From contig JACPST010000051.1 in NCBI GenBank assembly GCA_016193165.1, positions 1-10,723 of the forward strand: DNA of 10,723 nucleotides, in the 5' to 3' direction. Positions 1 to 8,360 of this stretch are shown in pieces. Every line of letters begins with the position of its first letter. The first letter of the stretch is position 1. Below the pieces are notes generated by a model. It worked only from the letters and a program-made list of their open reading frames with translations, was not told the origin of the DNA and searched no databases. The stretch is from Deltaproteobacteria bacterium. GTDB lineage: Bacteria > Bdellovibrionota > JACOXK01 > 2-02-FULL-40-11. The position numbers were made by a program, and so were the translations under genes.

Positions 1-1142
1 CGAACCAAAGGAAGCACAGGCATTAAAAGTTCTCGCGTTACAAACAAATGATCAGCAGGGGTTTCAGCTAAAACAAGACGGATGTCATCGCCAACTGTTA
101 CTCCAATTTCTTTTAAAATTACGCTCGCATTTTTTCCAATAAAGGCTTTGTTGGGAGTGGTCTCTTTTAAAATTACTTTCTCAAGCTGTTTGAGTTGATA
201 AGGATTGACTTCATAAACTCCGTGTTTTTTCATGGCTTCTTTTAAAGCGTCTGCCACAGAGTCCACGCAAATAATTTCTTTTTCCGCAATACAAACAATA
301 TTGTTATCGAGACTGGCACCTCGAACAATATCACGCGCCGCTTGCTCAATGTCTGCTGTTTCATCCACAACCACGGGAGGATTGCCAGGCCCTGCCGCAA
401 TCACTTTTTTTCCAGAATTCATCGCCGCTTTCACCACATCTGGGCCTCCCGTAACAACAAGAAGTCTAATTTTTTTATGCTTCATGAGCTGTTGAGCGGT
501 TTCAATCGACGGATTATAAATCGAAGATAACACATTATGAGGGCCCCCATTATCAACGATCGCCCGATTAATGATATCAACAATTTTTGCACACACATTT
601 TTTGCGATAGGATGCGCATTAAACACCACACTATTTCCAGCGGCAATCATTCCGATACTGTTGCAAATAATAGTTTCTGTGGGATTCGTGCATGGAGTAA
701 TCGCTCCAATCACACCATAGGGAGCACGCTCGACCAGAGTGAGTCCATTATCTCCGGTAAACACACAAGGTTCCACAGCTTCCACCCCTGGGGTTTTATT
801 AATGACCAAAAGATTTTTTTGGATTTTATCTTCAACCCGGCCCAGGCCAGTTTCTTTAACAGCCATCTCGGCTAAACTTTTGGCTTCCGCTCGGCAGGCC
901 TCTCTAATTTTTTCAAGTATTTCTTTTCTTTTTTCTAAAGAAAGATGAACGAGCTCTCGCTGTGCTTCAATGGCTGCCTGAATCGCTTCTTCTACGGAAT
1001 CAAAAAGTCCGCTTTTAGGGATAAATTTTAAGGGAGAGGAAACTGTATCTTCTTTTTGTGGCCAAGCCTCTGTGGTTTTAAGACGCTCGAGTACTTTTTC
1101 AACCACATAAGAAATTTGGTCATGTCCTAGGCCATTTGTCAT
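1..1142 (-). CDS. CoA-acylating aldehyde dehydrogenase of a bacterial microcompartment (EutE/PduP-like), C-terminus cut by window edge
   Basis: This enzyme would oxidise a short-chain aldehyde to acyl-CoA with NAD+ and CoA inside a microcompartment. The frame is open from the ATG at 1142 to the window edge, giving 380 codons; EutE/PduP proteins are about 460-470 residues, so roughly 85 C-terminal residues are missing. Visible family features are the ITPCTNPTET segment (about residues 148-157), a glycine-rich TGGPDVV (231-237), AAGPGNPPVVVD (249-260), and DNNIVCIAEKE (279-289), where Cys284 is the expected catalytic thiol. Residues about 5-22 form an amphipathic helix followed by a flexible stretch to about 45, like the encapsulation peptides of PduP and EutE. 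The gene starts 4 nt after the BMC-P stop with an AAGGAG ribosome site inside the preceding gene, so it is very likely co-transcribed and coupled. The substrate is not knowable from this fragment because the aldehyde-producing enzyme is not in the window. Confidence 0.93.
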   Translation of the reverse strand, partial: MTNGLGHDQISYVVEKVLERLKTTEAWPQKEDTVSSPLKFIPKSGLFDSVEEAIQAAIEAQRELVHLSLEKRKEILEKIREACRAEAKSLAEMAVKETGLGRVEDKIQKNLLVINKTPGVEAVEPCVFTGDNGLTLVERAPYGVIGAITPCTNPTETIICNSIGMIAAGNSVVFNAHPIAKNVCAKIVDIINRAIVDNGGPHNVLSSIYNPSIETAQQLMKHKKIRLLVVTGGPDVVKAAMNSGKKVIAAGPGNPPVVVDETADIEQAARDIVRGASLDNNIVCIAEKEIICVDSVADALKEAMKKHGVYEVNPYQLKQLEKVILKETTPNKAFIGKNASVILKEIGVTVGDDIRLVLAETPADHLFVTRELLMPVLPLV

Positions 1143-1146
1143 TACC

Positions 1147-1440
1147 CTACTTCTCCTTGGTAAAGACAGTTTCGCCCTTTACCGTAATGGTATCGACAAT
1201 AGCCATGATGACGGCGTCGACAGGTCTATTCTGAGTGATTTCAGTTTGGCGCGCGGAACTTCCAGAGGCATAAAGGACAAGCTCCCCCACTCCAGCGCCC
1301 ACAGAATCCACGGCAACCAGATGAGATCCTTTGGGATCCCCTCGCATATCGGTTTGCTCTACCACCAAAAGTTTAGTGGACAAAAGACCTGGATCTTTTT
1401 GTGTGGAGACAACCGTCCCTACAACACGACCAACAAACAT
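1147..1440 (-). CDS. BMC-P pentameric vertex shell protein (EutN/CcmL family)
   Basis: This is a 97-residue single-domain EutN/CcmL (BMC-P) protein, which forms the pentamers that cap the vertices of a polyhedral microcompartment shell. Family features are the N-terminal strand GRVVGTVVSTQK (4-15), the VDSVGAGVGE turn (44-53), ASGSSAR (58-64) and NRPVDAVIMAIVD (71-83). The length is normal for the family. It begins 6 nt after the BMC-H stop without a clear Shine-Dalgarno site, so translation is probably coupled to BMC-H and weaker, which fits the small number of pentamers each shell needs. From memory it resembles the Haliangium ochraceum pentamer protein more than EutN or CcmL; I could not align them here. 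Confidence 0.95.
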   Translation of the reverse strand: MFVGRVVGTVVSTQKDPGLLSTKLLVVEQTDMRGDPKGSHLVAVDSVGAGVGELVLYASGSSARQTEITQNRPVDAVIMAIVDTITVKGETVFTKEK

Positions 1441-1446
1441 AAAAGA

Positions 1447-1770
1447 TTAAGCTCTAGCTTCTTTCGTACGACGAGCTGGAGCTTCTGTTTCTGGCCCACG
1501 CCCCAAAGGGAGGGAAGATTCAAGATTCGTATGCGGGCGAGGAATGACATGAACAGCGACAAGTTCTCCAACTTTTTCCGCGCTTCTGGCACCGGCTTCG
1601 GTTGCAGCTTTCACTGCAGCGACATCCCCTCGAACAATGGCGGTTACAAGGCCTGCACCAATTTTTTCATAGCCGACCAATTCTACTTTGGCAGCTTTGA
1701 CCATGGCATCTGCAGCTTCAACCATGGCTGCAAAGCCTTTTGTTTCTAATAGTCCTAACGCGTCTGACAT
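1447..1770 (-). CDS. BMC-H hexameric shell protein (PduA/PduJ/EutM/CcmK type)
   Basis: This is a 107-residue single-domain BMC protein (Pfam BMC family), expected to form the hexameric tiles that make most of the shell facets. The domain spans about residues 3-90: [10 protein letters not shown] (4-13), [20 protein letters not shown] (16-35), the pore loop KIGAG (36-40, with Gly38 expected at the pore) and [15 protein letters not shown] (46-60), then VIPRPH. The pore loop is close to the KIGSG of PduA and CcmK. A 20-residue charged tail rich in Arg, Glu, Ala and Pro follows the domain and makes the protein slightly longer than PduA or EutM. A near-perfect Shine-Dalgarno site (AAGGAGGT, 1775-1782) lies 4 nt before the ATG, the strongest in the operon, matching the need for many hexamers per shell. 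A stem-loop precedes the gene. Confidence 0.97.
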   Translation of the reverse strand: MSDALGLLETKGFAAMVEAADAMVKAAKVELVGYEKIGAGLVTAIVRGDVAAVKAATEAGARSAEKVGELVAVHVIPRPHTNLESSLPLGRGPETEAPARRTKEARA

Positions 1771-1774
1771 GCTG

Positions 1775-1782
1775 ACCTCCTT
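1775..1782 (-). promoter_or_regulatory. Strong Shine-Dalgarno site of the BMC-H gene
   Basis: AAGGAGGT on the minus strand, 4 nt from the BMC-H ATG, is nearly full complementarity to the 16S rRNA 3' end. None of the other operon genes has a site this strong, so it is a likely cause of higher BMC-H output. Confidence 0.8.
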
Positions 1783-1806
1783 TTACTGCAATTTCGTTTT
1801 TTTCCA

Positions 1807-1825
1807 TAAGGAATCTTATTCCTTA
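1807..1825 (-). repeat. Intercistronic stem-loop spanning the BMC-T stop codon
   Basis: TAAGGAAT-CTT-ATTCCTTA (plus-strand reading) forms a perfect 8-bp stem with a 3-nt loop. It contains the BMC-T stop codon (1816-1818) and lies 25 nt upstream of the BMC-H Shine-Dalgarno site. It has no T-run on the transcribed strand, so it is not a standard intrinsic terminator. A role in mRNA processing or 3'-end protection between the trimer and hexamer cistrons is inference. Confidence 0.55.
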
Positions 1826-2445
1826 ACCTCGACTCCGCTTACAGACTCCAATGCCTGTATGGCGGCATCACGGGCAGAATCAATTTCTGATTCAGTGCCA
1901 CTTAAATACAATCTTCCAAAAGCCCCAAAGGGAATCATCTCAATTAAATGAATGCGCGCGTTTTTTTCGGCTTCATTGGCCGCAAAAGCAATATAAGAAG
2001 CAGGATTTGTTTCTAGAATAAATAAAGATTGGCCCGGAAGTACCATCGATCCTTGTCTTCTTCGATTAATAATGGTGGCTTGATCGGCTTCAATTGAGCG
2101 AATCACTTGATTGGTCGCAATTTTAGGTTTTTGTCTTTTTTCTTCTGTACTTTCTAAGCCTTTTAATACTGCAAGCCCTGCTTGTTTGACTTCCCCCTGG
2201 TCAGGATGGTGAACCTCTAACATCCCAAACGATCGCTCCACAATTTGATACGCGGGACGAACTTTGGTGGCTTTGAGTGCTGAATCTAAAACACGATTAA
2301 TGGCAATCCCAGGAGCAATTTCTACAAACAAAGAGGCATCATAGGGTGAAGGAAGAAATCCATTGGCTGTCGTGCCCACAAAAGTAGCAAGTTGGGGTTG
2401 AAGTGAATCTAAAAAAATATATGTTTTTAATTGAATCATTGACAT
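1816..2445 (-). CDS. BMC-T tandem-domain trimeric shell protein (stacked, gated-pore type)
   Basis: This is a 209-residue protein of two BMC-like domains (about residues 5-100 and 110-205), which would assemble as a pseudohexameric trimer tile. Notable segments are [15 protein letters not shown] (8-22), [11 protein letters not shown] (41-51), ALKATKV (56-62), VERSFG (69-74), INRRRQG (126-132) and ANEAEK (156-161), with [11 protein letters not shown] (173-183) in the second domain. The pattern matches, from memory, Haliangium ochraceum BMC-T proteins that stack two trimers and have a gated central pore wide enough for cofactors; this assignment is by recall. It is the first gene of the operon. 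Start choice is uncertain: ATG at 2445 has no Shine-Dalgarno site, while a second in-frame ATG at 2439 (207 residues) has a weak GAG 6 nt upstream. A 45-nt gap with a hairpin separates it from BMC-H. Confidence 0.93.
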   Translation of the reverse strand: MSMIQLKTYIFLDSLQPQLATFVGTTANGFLPSPYDASLFVEIAPGIAINRVLDSALKATKVRPAYQIVERSFGMLEVHHPDQGEVKQAGLAVLKGLESTEEKRQKPKIATNQVIRSIEADQATIINRRRQGSMVLPGQSLFILETNPASYIAFAANEAEKNARIHLIEMIPFGAFGRLYLSGTESEIDSARDAAIQALESVSGVEVKE

Positions 2446-2463
2446 CTCAAAGTGGATTCACTT
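2401..2463. repeat. 9-bp inverted repeat AAGTGAATC / GATTCACTT, possible operator
   Basis: AAGTGAATC at 2401-2409 recurs inverted at 2455-2463, with centres 54 bp apart, about five helical turns. The right copy is also part of a local palindrome, AAGTG-GATT-CACTT (2450-2463), which lies between the -35 and -10 of the proposed thioesterase promoter. The left copy is inside BMC-T codons. A shared regulator acting on both divergent genes is possible but unproven. Confidence 0.35.
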
Positions 2464-2466
2464 AAT
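2439..2466 (+). promoter_or_regulatory. Candidate promoter for the thioesterase gene
   Basis: A perfect -35 (TTGACA, 2439-2444) is followed after 16 bp by CTTAAT (2461-2466), which matches 4 of 6 -10 positions. It would start a very short leader before the ATG at 2482, with a weak GAAG ribosome site at 2471-2474. The -35 overlaps the BMC-T start codons, and part of the TTGACA match comes from that gene beginning ATGTCAA. Confidence 0.4.
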
Positions 2467-2481
2467 CTTTGAAGTACTTAA

Positions 2482-4933
<2,452 letters not shown>

Positions 4934-4940
<7 letters not shown>

Positions 4941-4962
4941 GCATCTTAAACATCGATATGTT
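4934..4962 (+). promoter_or_regulatory. Promoter of the exported-protein gene pair
   Basis: A perfect -35 (TTGACA, 4934-4939) lies 17 bp from TATGTT (4957-4962), which matches 4 of 6 -10 positions. The start would be near 4969, leaving a leader of about 20 nt containing the strong ribosome site. The -35 shares its bases with the -35 of ligA on the other strand (near-palindrome CTTGACAAG, 4933-4941). Confidence 0.5.
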
Positions 4963-4990
4963 TATTTTCATAATAAGGGAGGGTATCGTT

Positions 4991-5440
4991 ATGAAAAAAG
5001 TCTTGTTTTTCACGGTTCTTTTTTTAATTTCCGTAAGTTCCTTTGCCGCGCGAGTACCTGCCGAGCTTCACCAAAAATTAATCTCTAAAGCATGGAATGG
5101 ATCTTTAACTACAGATGAAGGAGCCAATGGCTATAAACAAATTACACTGAATTTTACTAATGATGAAAACCGCGCTCTCACAGGAATGATTACGATTTAT
5201 GGAGTTAAAGTAGGCAATGGAACGTTTAATGTTTCAGAATTTCTAGATATTGATTATTGGCCATCAAGTATAGATTCAAGCTATCTATTTCTTTCTTACT
5301 TAGATCCTGTAACCCGTATTGATAGAAATACCTATACACTCAAAGCCACGCATATCACTGATCAAGTGATCTCGGGACTTCTATATCTGAAACTCGTGAA
5401 CGGCGAAACGTTTAAAGTAGGAACATTCCGAGTACAATAA
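4991..5440 (+). CDS. Small predicted exported protein, family not recognised
   Basis: This is a 149-residue protein with a clear signal peptide: lysines at positions 2-3, a hydrophobic core (4-15) and a likely cleavage after SFA (residue 19). The ATG at 4991 is chosen because AAGGGAGG (4975-4982) lies 8 nt upstream; a longer frame open from 4745 runs antisense through the start of ligA and is not used. The mature part of about 130 residues alternates polar and hydrophobic positions, with many Thr, Tyr, Asn and Gly residues and no cysteine, suggesting a beta-rich soluble periplasmic or surface protein. I recognise no domain. It is followed after 13 nt by a second exported-protein gene, so the two probably form an operon and may work together. 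Confidence 0.8.
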   Translation: MKKVLFFTVLFLISVSSFAARVPAELHQKLISKAWNGSLTTDEGANGYKQITLNFTNDENRALTGMITIYGVKVGNGTFNVSEFLDIDYWPSSIDSSYLFLSYLDPVTRIDRNTYTLKATHITDQVISGLLYLKLVNGETFKVGTFRVQ

Positions 5441-5453
5441 GAAAGGAAAAAAT

Positions 5454-5780
5454 ATGAAAAGTTATCGAATAGCTTTCTTTGCGATTCTTCTGATCTCAAG
5501 TTTTCTTTTTTCTTTGACGGGCTGGGCAGATACAAAAACTTTTCAAAGAGGAGAAATGAGAGAAGTTAGTATGATAAAAAGCGAAAATGGACAATTTAAT
5601 GTCCTTTTGCATACCCCCAACCGTACGTATCATTTTGGATGGGTAGAAGCAGGAAAACTAGTAGAAGCTTCCCAAGTGGTGACCAATCTTAAAAGATGCA
5701 CCCGCATAACCATCACTGCCACTCTTATTCCTAATTCAGCTAGTGCTTATAATGTAACCGAGTACCAAATGTACTTCTAA
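5454..5780 (+). CDS. Small predicted exported protein, family not recognised
   Basis: This is a 108-residue protein with a signal peptide (hydrophobic about 7-22, likely cleavage after GWA, residue 25), leaving about 83 mature residues. AAGGA (5443-5447) lies 6 nt before the ATG. The mature part looks beta-rich (segments such as QFNVLLHTPNRTYHFGWV), has a single cysteine (in LKRCTRIT) and ends in aromatic residues. No family is recognised, and it shows no clear similarity by eye to the protein upstream. It starts 13 nt after that gene and is very likely co-transcribed. It ends at a hairpin facing ftsZ. Confidence 0.75.
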   Translation: MKSYRIAFFAILLISSFLFSLTGWADTKTFQRGEMREVSMIKSENGQFNVLLHTPNRTYHFGWVEAGKLVEASQVVTNLKRCTRITITATLIPNSASAYNVTEYQMYF

Positions 5781-5813
5781 TCGCTCACTTTTCAACTCAA
5801 AATTTAGCGATTA
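5778..5813. terminator. Bidirectional hairpin between convergent genes (possible terminator without a T-run)
   Basis: TAATCGCT (5778-5785) pairs perfectly with AGCGATTA (5806-5813). Inside the loop TTTT (5789-5792) can pair with AAAA (5799-5802). It fills the 40-nt gap between the second exported-protein gene and the ftsZ stop. Neither strand has a T-run after the stem, so it is not a classic intrinsic terminator. Its position suggests a shared 3' end or a transcript-stabilising structure. Confidence 0.4.
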
Positions 5814-5820
5814 AAGGAGT

Positions 5821-6993
5821 CTACTGATCCACATCTGGATGAGTTTGGCGACGGATGAAGGTCGGAATATCGTATTCATCATCATCCAACCCTAATGTTC
5901 CCATGTCGCGAACAGGTCGCTTAGGAGCTTGGGGTTGCGCAGGCGGTTGCGGCTGTGGCTGAGGTTTTACAGAAACCACTTCTTCTGTCGGACGGTGAGG
6001 TTGAGGAAAAACTTGGCCAATGCGATCTCGCTCTTCCGCCCTTTTAAATCCTGTAGCAATGACGGTCACACGCACATCATCTTTTAAATGCTCGTCAATC
6101 ACAGCCCCAAAAATAATTTCGGCATCTTCATGCGCGGCTTGTTGAATGAGCGTTGAGGCTTCATTAACTTCATAGAGGCTAAGCGATGGCCCACCTGTAA
6201 TATTAATGATAATCCCGGTAGCTCCATCAATTGTAATATCTTCCAAAAGCGGACTTGATATGGCAGAAGTCGCCGCTTGAATGGCACGATTTTCTCCGGA
6301 TCCTACGCCTGTTCCCATGAGCGCCATGCCTTTATTGAGCATAATGGTTCGGATATCCGCAAAATCCAAGTTAATAAGTCCTCGAATGTTAATAAGATCT
6401 GAAATCCCCTGAACAGCATGAAGAAGAACTTCATCACATTTTTTAAAGGTCTCAAGAAGGGGCATTTGCTGTGTAGCAATCGTTAAGAGTCTTTGGTTGG
6501 GAATCACAATCAAAGTATCCACATTTTGACGAAGCTCTTTGATCCCCGCTTCGGCTTGACGCATTCTTTTTTTGCCTTCAAATGTAAAAGGCTTGGTCAC
6601 AACGCCAACCGTCAGCGCTCCCACATCTTTTGCAATTTGAGCAATGACAGGGGCACCTCCGGTTCCGGTTCCCCCCCCCATTCCTGCTGTCACAAAAACC
6701 ATGTCTGAACCTTCGAGCATTTGAGCAATTTTAGAGTGATCCTCAAGCGCCGCATTTCTTCCAATCTCAGGATTTGCGCCGGCTCCTAAGCCTTTTGTAA
6801 GCCCCATTCCCAATTGGACACGGTGAGGAACTTCAGACGCTTCCAAGGCTTGGCGATCGGTATTGGCGATAATAAATTCAACGCCTTCTAATCCTCCTCG
6901 CACCATGGTTTCAACAGCGTTACTTCCTCCACCTCCCACTCCAATTACTTTAATTTTTGCTCCTAATGTTGGATTATCATCAAATTCAAACAT
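5821..6993 (-). CDS. ftsZ: Cell division protein FtsZ
   Basis: FtsZ is the tubulin-like GTPase that polymerises into the division ring. The 390-residue protein shows IGVGGGGSNAV (17-27) and the tubulin signature GGGTGTG (106-112) for GTP binding. The T7 synergy loop NLDFAD (208-213) carries the catalytic Asp210 and Asp213. The GTPase and C-terminal folds run to about residue 320. A short variable linker follows, with a Pro/Gln-rich part (344-357), then the conserved C-terminal peptide DIPTFIRRQ (375-383), which binds FtsA and other partners. The ATG at 6993 has AAAAGGAG (7001-7008) 7 nt upstream. It is the last gene of the dcw block here, 35 nt after ftsA. A G9 tract (plus-strand C at 6671-6679) encodes part of the GTP-binding signature; the frame is intact. 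Confidence 0.98.
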   Translation of the reverse strand: MFEFDDNPTLGAKIKVIGVGGGGSNAVETMVRGGLEGVEFIIANTDRQALEASEVPHRVQLGMGLTKGLGAGANPEIGRNAALEDHSKIAQMLEGSDMVFVTAGMGGGTGTGGAPVIAQIAKDVGALTVGVVTKPFTFEGKKRMRQAEAGIKELRQNVDTLIVIPNQRLLTIATQQMPLLETFKKCDEVLLHAVQGISDLINIRGLINLDFADIRTIMLNKGMALMGTGVGSGENRAIQAATSAISSPLLEDITIDGATGIIINITGGPSLSLYEVNEASTLIQQAAHEDAEIIFGAVIDEHLKDDVRVTVIATGFKRAEERDRIGQVFPQPHRPTEEVVSVKPQPQPQPPAQPQAPKRPVRDMGTLGLDDDEYDIPTFIRRQTHPDVDQ

Positions 6994-7028
6994 AAGGTTT
7001 CTCCTTTTGGCCTTTTTAACGTCTGCTA

Positions 7029-8255
7029 TTAAAAGATTTCAGTAATCCACTCCATCATGCGTGACTTGACCTTGTTATAAATATTTTTCTCTCTAATTTT
7101 AAACTTAGTGCTGTTCTCATCTTTACTTCCATAAAGGACAAGACCTACACCCGTTGCATAAATGGGAGAACTCACAATATCTAAAAGTCCCCCAAATCCT
7201 TTTGGAATTCCTTTTTTCACAGGCGAATCAAAAATCATCTCTGCAAGCTCTTGCATGCCAGAGAGCAACGTACATCCTCCCGTAATCACAACTCCCGAAG
7301 CCAATAAATCTTCATAGCCGCTTTTAATAATCTCTCGCTGAACCAAAGAAAAAATTTCTTCCACTCGGGGCTCAATAATTTCCGCAAGTTCTTTTTTAGA
7401 AAAGGTGCGTGATCTTTTTCCGCCAACCGTTTGTACCTCCACCCATTGATCCTTATCGATCATGGAAGTCATGGCGCATCCGTAATTAATTTTTAATTTT
7501 TCAGCATCGGGAGTGGGTGTGCGAAGCCCCACAGCTAAATCATTGGTAATGTGATTTCCTCCCAAGGATAAAACAGCCGTGTGAACAATGCTTCCTCCGG
7601 AAAAAATCGCAATGTCTGTGGTTCCACCCCCAATATCAATGAGAGCCACGCCTAATTCTTTTTCGTCGTTATTTAAGACCGCTTCGCTTGAAGCAATTTG
7701 TTGAAGGACAATATCTGAAACATTGAGTCCTGTGCGATTGGCACATTTAATAATATTTTGAGCTGATGAAACTGCGCCAGTTACAATATGAACTTTGGCT
7801 TCAAGACGAACCCCACTCATCCCCAAGGGTTCTTTAATCCCATCTTGATCGTCGATAATATATTCTTGAGGAATCACATGAATCACTTCGCGATCTAAAG
7901 GAATGGCCACCGCTTTAGCCGCGTCAATCACACGCCGTAAATCGGAGTCTTTGACTTCTTTTTCTTTCACAGCCACAATGCCATGGCTGTTGAATCCTTT
8001 AATGTGTCCACCCGCGATTCCACAATAGACAGAGTTAATCTCAACGCCTGCCATCAGCTCTGCTTCTTCTACAGCTTTTTTAATAGATTCGACGGTAGAA
8101 TCAATATTGATGACGACGCCTTTTCTTAAGCCCGTAGAAACAGACGTTCCAATACCAACAATATCAATCCCCGTATCGGTTTTTTCACCGACAATCGCGC
8201 AGATTTTTGTCGTTCCAATATCCAGTCCAACTATAATCTCACCCTTTTTGGGCAT
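7029..8255 (-). CDS. ftsA: Cell division protein FtsA
   Basis: FtsA is an actin-like ATPase that tethers FtsZ polymers to the inner membrane and recruits later division proteins. The 408-residue protein has the phosphate-1 motif GLDIGTTK (10-17), the FtsA-specific 1C (SHS2) domain at about 85-160, the phosphate-2 motif DIGGGTTD (207-214) and the adenosine motif VVITGGCTLLSG (322-333). Residues about 393-408 form an amphipathic helix that ends the protein and fits the membrane-targeting sequence. The ATG at 8255 follows AAGGA at 11 nt. The 105-nt leader upstream holds a candidate promoter, a small palindrome and three phased CTTACA repeats, so ftsA-ftsZ may be transcribed partly independently of ftsQ. 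Confidence 0.97.
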   Translation of the reverse strand: MPKKGEIIVGLDIGTTKICAIVGEKTDTGIDIVGIGTSVSTGLRKGVVINIDSTVESIKKAVEEAELMAGVEINSVYCGIAGGHIKGFNSHGIVAVKEKEVKDSDLRRVIDAAKAVAIPLDREVIHVIPQEYIIDDQDGIKEPLGMSGVRLEAKVHIVTGAVSSAQNIIKCANRTGLNVSDIVLQQIASSEAVLNNDEKELGVALIDIGGGTTDIAIFSGGSIVHTAVLSLGGNHITNDLAVGLRTPTPDAEKLKINYGCAMTSMIDKDQWVEVQTVGGKRSRTFSKKELAEIIEPRVEEIFSLVQREIIKSGYEDLLASGVVITGGCTLLSGMQELAEMIFDSPVKKGIPKGFGGLLDIVSSPIYATGVGLVLYGSKDENSTKFKIREKNIYNKVKSRMMEWITEIF

Positions 8256-8268
8256 GAAAATAAATTTC

Positions 8269-8295
8269 CTTACAATACCTTACACTACACTTACA
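8269..8295 (-). repeat. Three helically phased CTTACA (minus strand TGTAAG) repeats in the ftsA leader
   Basis: CTTACA occurs at 8269-8274, 8279-8284 and 8290-8295, at steps of 10 and 11 bp, so all three face the same side of the helix. The copy nearest ftsA overlaps its ribosome-binding site (AAGGA). This looks like a regulatory array in DNA or mRNA; no matching regulator is recognised. Confidence 0.5.
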
Positions 8296-8327
8296 GTTTT
8301 AGATCCCTTAAACAACACCAACGCACA

Positions 8328-8341
8328 CCTATAAACATAGG
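8328..8341. repeat. Small palindrome CCTAT-AAAC-ATAGG in the ftsA leader
   Basis: The two 5-bp arms are separated by 4 nt, 5 nt downstream of the candidate -10 element at 8347-8352, so the palindrome overlaps the expected transcription start. It could be an operator or a 5' mRNA hairpin. Short palindromes also occur by chance. Confidence 0.3.
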
Positions 8342-8346
8342 AATTT

Positions 8347-8352
8347 ATTATA
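8347..8352 (-). promoter_or_regulatory. Candidate -10 element of an ftsA-ftsZ promoter
   Basis: A perfect TATAAT on the minus strand sits directly after the ftsQ stop codon (8361-8363). No convincing -35 lies at 16-18 bp; TTGTCA (8375-8380) is 22 bp away. Transcription would begin near 8340, giving a leader of about 85 nt for ftsA. A dedicated promoter before ftsA would fit the unusually long gap in an otherwise packed cluster. Confidence 0.35.
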
Positions 8353-8360
8353 GATTGACA

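Noticed and set aside
232..948. Several plus-strand frames opposite the aldehyde dehydrogenase
   Set aside because: The minus-strand frame encodes an uninterrupted conserved enzyme. The plus-strand frames overlap one another and show no family features.
1246..1749. 167-codon plus-strand frame opposite the BMC-H and BMC-P genes
   Set aside because: It is antisense to two clear shell genes, has no ribosome site and shows a shadow-like composition.
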